Assembly (NCBI GenBank): GCA_001784555.1
Contig: MFRM01000003.1
Span: 47,124-111,123, forward strand
Direction: 5' to 3'
Length of the DNA: 64,000 nt
Origin: Candidatus Melainabacteria bacterium RIFCSPHIGHO2_02_FULL_34_12
Lineage (GTDB): Bacteria > Cyanobacteriota > Vampirovibrionia > 2-02-FULL-35-15
Shown here: piece after piece, positions 32,709-41,202 of the stretch
Position numbering within the stretch: position 1 is the first letter of the stretch
How the letters are laid out: every line of letters begins with the position of its first letter
Translations under genes and position numbers: made by a program
Notes under the pieces: generated by a model
Seen by the model: the letters and a program-made list of their open reading frames with translations, nothing else
What the model was told of the DNA's origin: nothing
The model's database searches: none

Positions 32709-33895
32709 CCCCGCAAATCCTAGAAAAACAAAAACTATACGAAAACTATTGGCCGTCACTAGACAGCAAAATTGCTATCTGCATGAGCGGTGGAGTAGAC
32801 AGCAGCGTCAGTGCTTATTTACTTGCTAAAAAAGGTTATAAAACTGTCGGACTTACCGGCTGGCTTTTTAAAGGATCCAATCGCTGCTGTGACGGCGGAA
32901 TGATTGATGCAGCAAAGATCTCTGAGTTTATAGGCATAGAACATCTATCTAAAGATTTAAGAGAACTTTTTAAAAATCAAATCGTAGATCATTTTATTTC
33001 TTCCTACGGTAGCGGATCCACACCGATTCCATGCATTACCTGTAACAATGTCATTAAATGGGGATCACTTATGGAATATGCATTTAATGAATTAAATTGT
33101 ACACATATTGCTACGGGTCATTATGCAAAACTGGTAAATGATAACGGATATTTTAAAATCGTCCGTCCAAAAGATTCTAAAAAAGATCAAACATTTATGC
33201 TCTGGGGATTAACACAGGATGTGCTTTCCAGAACAGTTTTTCCATTAGGAGATTTAACAAAAGATGAAGTCAGAGATGCTGCCAGAGACGGAAATTTGTT
33301 TTTAGCCGAAAAAGAAGAAAGTCAGGATATTTGTTTTGTCTCAGAAAAAGAAGGAACTCAGGGGTTCCTTGGAAAATTTCTTGAACAAAAAGAAGGATTT
33401 ATTATTGAAAATAAAACCGGAAATGTTTTAGGAACACATAGCGGTACTCATAATTACACTATCGGTCAAAGAAAAGGCATGGGAATTGCTTATAGCGAAC
33501 CTCTTTATGTAATAGATGTAGATGTAGAAAAAAATATTGTTTATGCAGGTACTAAAGAAGAATTAGAAGGATGTGAATTAATTGCAAAGGATGTGAATTG
33601 GATTTATCCTATAATTGCGAGGAGGCACGAAGTACCGACGAAGCAATCTCGATCGAATTCAAAAGATACGCTCGGGACTGCTTCGGGGTTTTCAACCCCT
33701 CGCAGTGACACTATCCGTGTCATGGCAAAAATCAGATATAATTCAAAAACTTCACCTGCAACAATCTCACTCTTGGAAGATAATAAAATAAAAATGGTCT
33801 TTGATGAACCACAGTCAGCAATTACTCCCGGACAGGCATGTGTGTTTTATGATGAGACGGATCAAATTCTTCTTGGCGGTGGGTGGATAACTTAG
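32705..33895 (+). CDS. mnmA: tRNA-specific 2-thiouridylase MnmA with in-frame repeat insert
   Basis: IAICMSGGVDSSVSAYLLAKKG, ATGHYAKLV, YTIGQRKGMGIA, ITPGQACVFYDE. Confidence 0.96.
   Translation: MTPQILEKQKLYENYWPSLDSKIAICMSGGVDSSVSAYLLAKKGYKTVGLTGWLFKGSNRCCDGGMIDAAKISEFIGIEHLSKDLRELFKNQIVDHFISSYGSGSTPIPCITCNNVIKWGSLMEYAFNELNCTHIATGHYAKLVNDNGYFKIVRPKDSKKDQTFMLWGLTQDVLSRTVFPLGDLTKDEVRDAARDGNLFLAEKEESQDICFVSEKEGTQGFLGKFLEQKEGFIIENKTGNVLGTHSGTHNYTIGQRKGMGIAYSEPLYVIDVDVEKNIVYAGTKEELEGCELIAKDVNWIYPIIARRHEVPTKQSRSNSKDTLGTASGFSTPRSDTIRVMAKIRYNSKTSPATISLLEDNKIKMVFDEPQSAITPGQACVFYDETDQILLGGGWIT
33612..33709. repeat. Long palindromic element inserted in frame in mnmA
   Basis: ATTGCGAGGAGGCACGAAG…CCCCTCGCAGTGAC; encodes IARRHEVPTKQSRSNSKDTLGTASGFSTPRSD. 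Confidence 0.93.
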
Positions 33896-33898
33896 TAT

Positions 33899-33937
33899 GT
33901 CATTGCGAGCCGAACAAAGTGAGGCGTGGCAATCTCC
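33899..33937. repeat. Half copy of the long palindromic element downstream of mnmA
   Basis: gtcattgcgagccgaacaaagtgaggcgtggcaatctcc. Confidence 0.8.
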
Positions 33938-33957
33938 AAACTTTTTTGATGTGTTTC

Positions 33958-34491
33958 TTATCGTAATACTTTAATACCATCTTTTGTAATTTCTATAATC
34001 TTAGATGGTCTATATGACATCTCACCTTTTTTTGCTTTAACAAACAATTTCACCTTTTTTGCAATTTGATTTACATCCTTTTTCCCTGAAACATTTGCAC
34101 TAGTGCTGGCAAGAACATGGTTAGGACATTGTTTTAATAATTTCAAAAGAAATTTATTTTTTGGTACACGAATACCAATGGTTTTAAAACCTTTGTTTAA
34201 AAATTTGGGCACATGTTTTGATACAGGGAGAACAATGGTTAACGGTCCAGGCCATTGTTTTAGTAAGGGCATGCCATGGCGCACGCCTACAACAAATCTC
34301 TTTAACGATTTCCAATCATGCCCCAATAAAATCAATGGTTTGTTTCTGCTTCTTTTTTTTAATTTATATATTTTTTCAACTGCAGATTTTGAATTATAAC
34401 GACAAACCAGACCATAAACCGTATCGGTAGGAATAATAATCGGTTCACTATCTAAAATTAATTTAAGGCATTTCTTTAAATTTTGTTCCAC
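33958..34491 (-). CDS. Sua5/YciO/YrdC-family protein (tRNA t6A threonylcarbamoyl-AMP synthase-like)
   Basis: PIIIPTDTVYGLVCR, KKRSRNKPLILL, WPGPLTIVL, STSANVSGK. Confidence 0.92.
   Translation of the reverse strand: MEQNLKKCLKLILDSEPIIIPTDTVYGLVCRYNSKSAVEKIYKLKKRSRNKPLILLGHDWKSLKRFVVGVRHGMPLLKQWPGPLTIVLPVSKHVPKFLNKGFKTIGIRVPKNKFLLKLLKQCPNHVLASTSANVSGKKDVNQIAKKVKLFVKAKKGEMSYRPSKIIEITKDGIKVLR
34263..34290. repeat. Short palindrome (imperfect) in the Sua5-family gene, in frame (VGVRHGMPLL)
   Basis: gtaagggcatgccatggcgcacgcctac. Confidence 0.85.
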
Positions 34492-34514
34492 GTAATAATT
34501 ATAGTTTACTGCTG

Positions 34515-35708
34515 TTAATTTTCTGGAGCAACAGGAAGTCTTATTATAATTGTCGCGCCGGAATCAGGTATACCAAATTTTGACTCAACTCGTATCGTTC
34601 CACCTGCTTCTTCAACAATTTGTTTAATTATATCCATGCCAAGTCCTCTATTATTCTTGCCTGTTTTTGTAGAAAAACCTCTTTCTAAAATCATATTAGG
34701 ATTAGCTGCAACACCGGGATCAATACCAGGTCCTTTATCTTCTGCTCTGACTTCAATATAATTACCATCTTGCCTAGCGGAAATTTTAAAAGATACTCCA
34801 GTAAGTCGAAATTTTTCACACTCTTCACAAGCATTTGTAGCAAGATTAAGCCATACTTTAAATAAAATATCAGGATCGATTAAAACCTTCGGCAAATTTT
34901 GTCTATTAGAATCAAATTGTTCAACTGTATCAATAGCAAGATAATGTACTACTTTATCAGTAGGGAAATAACCCAAAGCATCTCTGATTGAATCATTTAT
35001 ATCGACTAACGTAGGATCGCCTTTATAACCTAAATCAAATTTTCTTATCATATTCATAAATCTCAAAATAATTTCTGCATTATCGTCAAGTCTGCTGCAA
35101 GTCGCAATAGAATTTACTATACGCTCAGATGGTTTAACCACGCTAGCTAATTCATCATTAAGTTTTCTCAAATTGTCTCTAAATCTCAAAAAGCTCCCCG
35201 CCATTGCAAGATAAATCGCAGAAGTGAATACATCATTAAACTCTTCTTGTAGATCAGTTCTTTCATCTTTAATTCTGCCAGCAATGAGGTCAACCCATCT
35301 ACAAAATGCCTCAGATCTGCGTGCATAAGAAGTAATAGCACCATCAAGACTTTCAAAAGCATTAGATTCAAATCCTGCTGTTTCTAATTCCTCCTGAAGA
35401 TCTATTAATAAAAGCTGAATTGAGGGTACTACCTTCATAGCATCATGATGTTCAGCACCAACCCGATCACAAAAAGCAGAAAAATCAATAGAAACATTAT
35501 TGCTATTTGCTAAAGATGCAGGTGGAACTGTTAAGGTTGGAGGAAAAGTGGATGGCCGAAGAGTTCCTGCATCACTGGTCAAAGTTGTTCTGTCGGGAGA
35601 ATTAACACTCGTATCATCATTAATATCAGAAACATTTTGGCCACCATTAGCTTCATCTCTGGGTAATAATTTTGAGCCTGTTTTGCCAACTCCCAAAAGA
35701 GGGTTCAT
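34515..35708 (-). CDS. Sensor histidine kinase (HATPase_c domain)
   Basis: LPKVLIDPDILFKVWLNLATNACEE, DKGPGIDPGV, NRGLGMDIIKQIVEEAGGTIRVES. Confidence 0.85.
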   Translation of the reverse strand: MNPLLGVGKTGSKLLPRDEANGGQNVSDINDDTSVNSPDRTTLTSDAGTLRPSTFPPTLTVPPASLANSNNVSIDFSAFCDRVGAEHHDAMKVVPSIQLLLIDLQEELETAGFESNAFESLDGAITSYARRSEAFCRWVDLIAGRIKDERTDLQEEFNDVFTSAIYLAMAGSFLRFRDNLRKLNDELASVVKPSERIVNSIATCSRLDDNAEIILRFMNMIRKFDLGYKGDPTLVDINDSIRDALGYFPTDKVVHYLAIDTVEQFDSNRQNLPKVLIDPDILFKVWLNLATNACEECEKFRLTGVSFKISARQDGNYIEVRAEDKGPGIDPGVAANPNMILERGFSTKTGKNNRGLGMDIIKQIVEEAGGTIRVESKFGIPDSGATIIIRLPVAPEN

Positions 35709-35870
35709 TAATAAATCCTTTTGTTTAAAACATTCATTCTAAAATTGTTCATTATGTTAGCGTTTCATTTTGTTTTAAAATACAATTTTAAGTAAGACTT
35801 AATACTAACCAAAAATTAAGAAGCTTAAGAGAAATCATCTTAACCTGATTAATACAATTATAATATCAAA

Positions 35871-36335
35871 ATGATTACTTTAATCCAAAGAGTAACATCT
35901 GCAAAAGTAACCATCGAAAATAAGGTTACAGGCAATATAAAAAATGGGCTGCTTCTATATATAGGCTTTGAAGATGGAGACAACTTAGAAAAAATAAAAT
36001 GGTCCATTAATAAAATAATTAACCTTAGAATATTTGCAGATAAAGAAGACAAGATGAACCTTTCTCTTCTGGATATAAAAGGAGTAGGGGCGTATCGCGA
36101 TACGCCCTTACTATTGGTGATTTCAAATTTCACTCTCCCGGCTGATTTAAATGAATCAGGCAGAAGACCTTCATTTACAAAATCAGCCAGCCCGGAAATA
36201 GCAGAAAATCTCTATAATCAGTTTATAGATGAGTGTAAAAATCAAAATATAAATGTAGCTCAAGGAAAATTCGGCGCCATGATGGATATTGAATCTGTAA
36301 ATGATGGACCGGTTAATTTCATATTAAAAAGATGA
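35871..36335 (+). CDS. dtd: D-aminoacyl-tRNA deacylase with in-frame repeat insert
   Basis: MITLIQRVTSAKVTIE, SNFTLPADLNESGRRPSF, GKFGAMMDIESVNDGPVNFIL. Confidence 0.94.
   Translation: MITLIQRVTSAKVTIENKVTGNIKNGLLLYIGFEDGDNLEKIKWSINKIINLRIFADKEDKMNLSLLDIKGVGAYRDTPLLLVISNFTLPADLNESGRRPSFTKSASPEIAENLYNQFIDECKNQNINVAQGKFGAMMDIESVNDGPVNFILKR
36084..36111. repeat. Short palindrome in dtd, in frame (VGAYRDTPLL)
   Basis: gtaggggcgtatcgcgatacgcccttac. Confidence 0.97.
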
Positions 36336-36338
36336 GCT

Positions 36339-36352
36339 GTCATTGCAATGAC
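36339..36352. repeat. Minimal fused-terminus remnant of the long element
   Basis: gtcattgcaatgac between dtd and dus. Confidence 0.5.
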
Positions 36353-36370
36353 GTATAATAACTTATAACT

Positions 36371-37411
36371 ATGAAACGAATTAAAATTGGCTCACTCGAA
36401 ATAAACTCATACGTCTACATCCCTCCCATGGCAGGAGTAACAGATCTGGCTTTTAGAAAAATGGTAAGAATGTTTGATAAAGAGACTTTAATTGCTACTG
36501 AAATGGTCAGCTCAAAAGCTCTTATGTTTAATCCAAATCAAAGTCTCATGAAACTGAGTCCTGATGAACATCCTGTAGGCATACAACTTTTTGGACATGA
36601 ACCAGAAGTTATGGCAAAAGCAGCAGTACTTGCAGAAGAACAAGGAGCTGATTTTTTAGATATAAATATGGGTTGTCCTGCTCCGAAAATTACAAAAGGA
36701 AAAGATGGAGCAGCTCTTATGAGGGAACCAGAGCTGGCTGTAGAAATTATTAAAGCGGTAATTAATGCGGTTAAAATTCCAGTTACTGTAAAGATGAGAC
36801 TTGGCTGGGATGAATGTCAGAAAAATTCTCCAGATCTAGCTAAGAGACTTGAAGATATTGGTGTCTGTGCTTTTACTATACACGGAAGAACCCGTGAACA
36901 AGGCTATACAGGAAATGCTGACTGGGAAGCAATTTCTGTAGTAAAAAAATCAACTTCAGTTCCGATATTTGGGAATGGTGATGTAAGAACTCCACAAGAC
37001 GCAAAAAAATTAATCGAGATAACAGAATGTGATGGTGTAGCAATTGCTAGAGCAACCATGGGCTCACCCTGGCTTTCAATGCAGATAAACCAGTTTTTAA
37101 ATACCGGAAGTTTTAGTCCCGAACCAAGTCTTTCAGAAAAGTTAGACATTGCTTTAGCTCATCTTGATGAACTTATAAAAATAAAAGGTGAATATGTAGG
37201 TATACGCGAAGGCAGGCGTCATTTGATTAATTACACAAAAGGAATGCCAAACTCTGCACAGATACGGGCTCAGATAGGACAAATAAATACAAGAGAAGAA
37301 GCTTATAATTTATTATCTAGGTTAAAAGAAGAGCTTACAAATTTGGTAAAAAGAATTAACTTAGTTAAGAACACTGAAATGTCTGAATTTGACTTAATTT
37401 CAACAAATTAG
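36371..37411 (+). CDS. dusB: tRNA-dihydrouridine synthase (DusB-like)
   Basis: PPMAGVTDLAFRKMVR, DINMGCPAPKITKGKDGAALM, TIHGRTREQGYTG. Confidence 0.94.
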   Translation: MKRIKIGSLEINSYVYIPPMAGVTDLAFRKMVRMFDKETLIATEMVSSKALMFNPNQSLMKLSPDEHPVGIQLFGHEPEVMAKAAVLAEEQGADFLDINMGCPAPKITKGKDGAALMREPELAVEIIKAVINAVKIPVTVKMRLGWDECQKNSPDLAKRLEDIGVCAFTIHGRTREQGYTGNADWEAISVVKKSTSVPIFGNGDVRTPQDAKKLIEITECDGVAIARATMGSPWLSMQINQFLNTGSFSPEPSLSEKLDIALAHLDELIKIKGEYVGIREGRRHLINYTKGMPNSAQIRAQIGQINTREEAYNLLSRLKEELTNLVKRINLVKNTEMSEFDLISTN

Positions 37412-37484
37412 CATAATAATCAAAATCTATATTGATTTTCACATCTACAATCAGTAGAATAAAAAGAAATCTCAAAGGAAATTT

Positions 37485-38042
37485 ATGGCAGGTCAAAAAA
37501 ATTATTTTGCAGTTTTTGTACTAGGAACAGACAGTATCGGAATAGTCTCTGATATTACTAAGGCCCTGTTTGAGTTAGGCGCAAACATAAATGATTCTTC
37601 CCACACCATAATAGGAAATGAATTTGCAATGCTTCTTCTTATTTCTACATCTCCAAGCGGTACAGTTGAAAATATAAAAAGTGCATTTAAAGAAATCAGC
37701 GAAAAAAGAAATTTAACTGTTCATGCTCATCAGCTTAAAGAAGAAGACATTTACAGAAAGACAACTGACCCGGGACAGCTTTGTGTGATTCATTTATACG
37801 GCGCAGATAAACCAGGAATTGTTTATCAAGTGACCGATCTCCTGGCAAAAAATAAAGTAAATATTACAGATCTAAGCACAAGAAGATTTGGAAATGATAC
37901 AAACCCAATTTATATAATGTATCTGGAAGCTGAAGTACCATATGATGTCGACACCAGAAAACTCGGAAGCGAATTAAATAAAATAGCATCTAAATTAAAC
38001 GTAGAAATTAAGTATGAGTTAGAAGAAGTCGCTAGTTTATAA
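37485..38042 (+). CDS. Tandem ACT-domain regulatory protein (GcvR-like)
   Basis: FVLGTDSIGIVSDITKALFELGANI and HLYGADKPGIVYQVTDLLAKNKVNITDL. Confidence 0.85.
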   Translation: MAGQKNYFAVFVLGTDSIGIVSDITKALFELGANINDSSHTIIGNEFAMLLLISTSPSGTVENIKSAFKEISEKRNLTVHAHQLKEEDIYRKTTDPGQLCVIHLYGADKPGIVYQVTDLLAKNKVNITDLSTRRFGNDTNPIYIMYLEAEVPYDVDTRKLGSELNKIASKLNVEIKYELEEVASL

Positions 38043-38043
38043 T

Positions 38044-38142
38044 GTCATTGCGAGCCCGCCTTTGGCGGGCGAAGCAATCTCGATCGATTTTGCATAGATA
38101 GTTCGGGGTTGCTTCGTCGGGTAAAACCCTCCTCGCAATGAC
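38044..38142. repeat. Long palindromic element (99 bp), intergenic
   Basis: GTCATTGCGAGCCCGCC…CCTCGCAATGAC. Confidence 0.93.
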
Positions 38143-38160
38143 ATGATAAATTTAATCTTT

Positions 38161-38679
38161 ATGGCAATACTACAGGTTCATCAATTTCCCGATCCAATCT
38201 TAAAAAAAATCTGTGCTCCTGTTACAGATTTCGATTCAAAATTAAACTCATTTGTAAATGACTTCACAGAAACCCTGCAAAGTCATAATTTTTGCGTGGG
38301 GCTGGCTGCTCCACAGGTAGGAAATCTTCAAAGAATAATTGCAATAGATGTTTCAAGAGCCAGAAAACCACAGCTGGGAAACGGACTTTTAATTTTAATA
38401 AATCCAGTGATTCTTGAATCTTCAAATTTTAAATTTGTAAGGGAAGGATGTCTTAGCATTCCGGATTTCACAGCAAACGTAAAACGCGCCATGAAGATTA
38501 CAGTGCAATATCAAGAATATTGTAGAGACGCGCCGCGGCGCGTCTCTGATAAGGTATTGGAAACAACCAATTTTGAAGCACATGCCATTCAGCATGAAAT
38601 GGATCATCTGGATGGAATTCTTTTTCTGGACAGAATTACAAATCCAGCCAGTGATTTGTTTAGAAGAAAGAGAGCTTAG
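38161..38679 (+). CDS. def: Peptide deformylase with in-frame repeat insert
   Basis: GLAAPQVG, EGCLSIPDF, QHEMDHLDGILFLDRI. Confidence 0.95.
   Translation: MAILQVHQFPDPILKKICAPVTDFDSKLNSFVNDFTETLQSHNFCVGLAAPQVGNLQRIIAIDVSRARKPQLGNGLLILINPVILESSNFKFVREGCLSIPDFTANVKRAMKITVQYQEYCRDAPRRVSDKVLETTNFEAHAIQHEMDHLDGILFLDRITNPASDLFRRKRA
38521..38549. repeat. Short palindrome in def, in frame (CRDAPRRVS)
   Basis: tgtagagacgcgccgcggcgcgtctctga. Confidence 0.95.
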
Positions 38680-40307
38680 GGTGTTTGCGGCATAAATAAC
38701 ATTTTTTTATTTCTGCCAATTACTGTGGGTAAGTCATCTACCGTTATTGCACCTGCATTTACAAGAAGAGCAAGTAGCCTTCCATCCATAACTTGTTTAT
38801 CAATTTCATCTTCCCAATGAGGTCCTCTATGTTCCAGTACACTTCCATCTTCTGGTCTTAAAACACCGAAAAATCTATTTGCTGATTCCACTCTGCCAGT
38901 ATAGGCAGGCGTACGATCAAATGGTCCAAAGAAACAATCAGTAGAAAGAGCCATTGCAGGAGCCATTAATTTCCAGTAATTATCCAAGTGTTGATTTGCT
39001 CTTGCATGATCACATATGACTCCACGAGATTCTTCTTCAAACCATTTACTTAATTCAATGATGGCTTTAATGGTTTGTCTTGGATTTAAACCTATATAAC
39101 CAAGAAGAGCAGAAATGTTTTTCCCTGAAATAAATTTAAAATCGTTTCTGCCACTGGTTACATCGTCAGATTCTTTTAGCTGTTCACGTGCGCCAACTTC
39201 CCATATAAATGGAAAACCTCTGTCGTCACCTGTGTACATAACTACATTTTTATTTCCTACTACTACAGCAGCTCTTATGGAATTGTAATCCCTGATTTGT
39301 TGTTCATAATGAGGATCAGAGGTTTTAACTGCATAAGCAAGATGTGCCACTGCCTGAAGAACTGCCAGGTTTAAATAATCTGTTTTTGAATTAAATGGAG
39401 AGCCAAGCTTATGTAAAACAATTTCATTTGGATGCTGACTTAACATCCTGGTAATCAATGCAATATTTTGTTCATCGCCATAACCGTTCTGCATCTGATC
39501 AGGAAACATAATAGGAGTATGTCCCAGACTTAAAATATATTCAATTTGTTCTAATCGATATTTTACATAGTCATCTTCAGTGATTTTCCCAGTAGTCAAT
39601 GCAGCTTCAATCCTTTGTTCTTTAGGTACATTTTCAGTACCTGCACCTATCCAGAAGGTAGCCTCCCCAAAGTTTTCTCCATACCATTTCGTGACAGCCT
39701 GAATAAGTTCAGCAGACATCATATCAGGTGTTCTGCATGCAGTATCCATTGCAGCAGCAATACCCAGTAAATTTTTTAATTCAGGAATTCCTGGAATATT
39801 TAAATTATCAGCACATCCACTCCCGCCTGAAAGCAATGATTTGATTATTCTCTCGTTAGCATCATAATCAAAAGCATTTTCACCTATCATTTGACCAGGT
39901 TTTATTTTTTCTCTTTTATAAACAGCTAAAGCTGCAGCAATTGGATCAACAATTAGAGAATTATTTTTAAGCCATTGTATATCTGCGCCTGTAATTTCTG
40001 CTCTTGGTGTTAAAAATACTTCTTCTTGTTTACCATGACCTAAAGGTGTTACTAAAGCTCTCCCTGTTTCACCATCTCTTAAAAAATCCCATTTGTAAAG
40101 CGCATGCTTAGATGGTGGTTTTTCCGGCACATGCCATACACCACTATCTTGAGAAAATCCTAGATCTAATTCAGAAGAAGAAACATTCGGATCTCTATCT
40201 AAAGGAGAACCATTAGAGTGCTTATCTCTAAAATTTGCAGGAGTAAAACGTTGCACATAAGCTGCCGGAAGATTTGTAATAAAACTGCCTCGGGTTCTTG
40301 GAATCAT
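38676..40307 (-). CDS. 543-aa protein of unknown function (possibly TIM-barrel aldolase-like)
   Basis: Long ORF with coding composition; IVLHKLGSPFNSKTDYLNLAVLQAVAHLAYAV region. Confidence 0.75.
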   Translation of the reverse strand: MIPRTRGSFITNLPAAYVQRFTPANFRDKHSNGSPLDRDPNVSSSELDLGFSQDSGVWHVPEKPPSKHALYKWDFLRDGETGRALVTPLGHGKQEEVFLTPRAEITGADIQWLKNNSLIVDPIAAALAVYKREKIKPGQMIGENAFDYDANERIIKSLLSGGSGCADNLNIPGIPELKNLLGIAAAMDTACRTPDMMSAELIQAVTKWYGENFGEATFWIGAGTENVPKEQRIEAALTTGKITEDDYVKYRLEQIEYILSLGHTPIMFPDQMQNGYGDEQNIALITRMLSQHPNEIVLHKLGSPFNSKTDYLNLAVLQAVAHLAYAVKTSDPHYEQQIRDYNSIRAAVVVGNKNVVMYTGDDRGFPFIWEVGAREQLKESDDVTSGRNDFKFISGKNISALLGYIGLNPRQTIKAIIELSKWFEEESRGVICDHARANQHLDNYWKLMAPAMALSTDCFFGPFDRTPAYTGRVESANRFFGVLRPEDGSVLEHRGPHWEDEIDKQVMDGRLLALLVNAGAITVDDLPTVIGRNKKMLFMPQTP

Positions 40308-40334
40308 TTATATTTCTCCTAAAATGTTTTTATT

Positions 40335-41072
40335 TTAAATAGGCAGACTGGGGCAGAGCTCCTTAGCTCTTAGACTGGCTTTTTCATATGAAATTGCTTC
40401 ATCTCTAAATTTTGGTTCACTTTTTGGTGCAAGACCTGGGAAAAATGTCAAAAGTACTTTTACAGGTTTTCCATTTTTACTTACCAATCCATGTTCTATT
40501 CCCGGTACTAAAGTTATTACATCACCTGGTTTTACCTCAAACACTTTCTCCCCAAGCACCATATATCCTTCACCTTCTAATATTTGGTATGTTTCAGTCG
40601 TCATTGCATGCCAATGTACAGGAGAATCAGTAATATCCAGTGCAGCTATAAAAGCACAATTAATTATTTTCGATTCACCGCTTGGTAATGTAAATTTTAT
40701 GACTGAATCAATCATAAAATCCTTAAGTCCACAAACACTAACTTCTCCAGTCAAAATACCTGGTATGTTTGCTAAAACTGCACCATCAACAATTTCATCA
40801 CCATTGCGAAGTTTATAACCTAAAACTTCTCTGGTAGTCCCTTCCGGCAAAACACCCAGACTCTCTCTTAATCTGTGCCTTTCTCCATCACCAAGCTGTG
40901 TTGCCACTACTAGTGATGCTGGATCTACTACTGGCAATGCTGCTGGATCTACTACTGGCAATGCTGCTGGTTCAACCAATGCAGAAGCTAAAGGTGAAAT
41001 AGCCACTGGTGCTCTCACACTTGCAATTGCTAATTTTGCTTGTAAATCTGCTCGCATAAACTTGAAAGACAT
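40335..41072 (-). CDS. Cupin-domain protein
   Basis: VHWHAMTTETYQILEGEGYMVLGEKVFEVKPGDVITLVPGIEHGLVS. Confidence 0.88.
   Translation of the reverse strand: MSFKFMRADLQAKLAIASVRAPVAISPLASALVEPAALPVVDPAALPVVDPASLVVATQLGDGERHRLRESLGVLPEGTTREVLGYKLRNGDEIVDGAVLANIPGILTGEVSVCGLKDFMIDSVIKFTLPSGESKIINCAFIAALDITDSPVHWHAMTTETYQILEGEGYMVLGEKVFEVKPGDVITLVPGIEHGLVSKNGKPVKVLLTFFPGLAPKSEPKFRDEAISYEKASLRAKELCPSLPI
40918..40970. repeat. 24-bp in-frame tandem duplication in the cupin gene (LPVVDPAA)
   Basis: gctggatctactactggcaatgct x2. Confidence 0.9.
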
Positions 41073-41202
41073 CGTAACATACAGGAATACAAATGATTCT
41101 TGTAAATCGTAATTAGTTTATAAACAAAAGTCATTACACAGTGAAAATTAAATTTATTTAATGAAGATTGATATAAAAAAATATCTGATAGGATTGTGAA
41201 TT

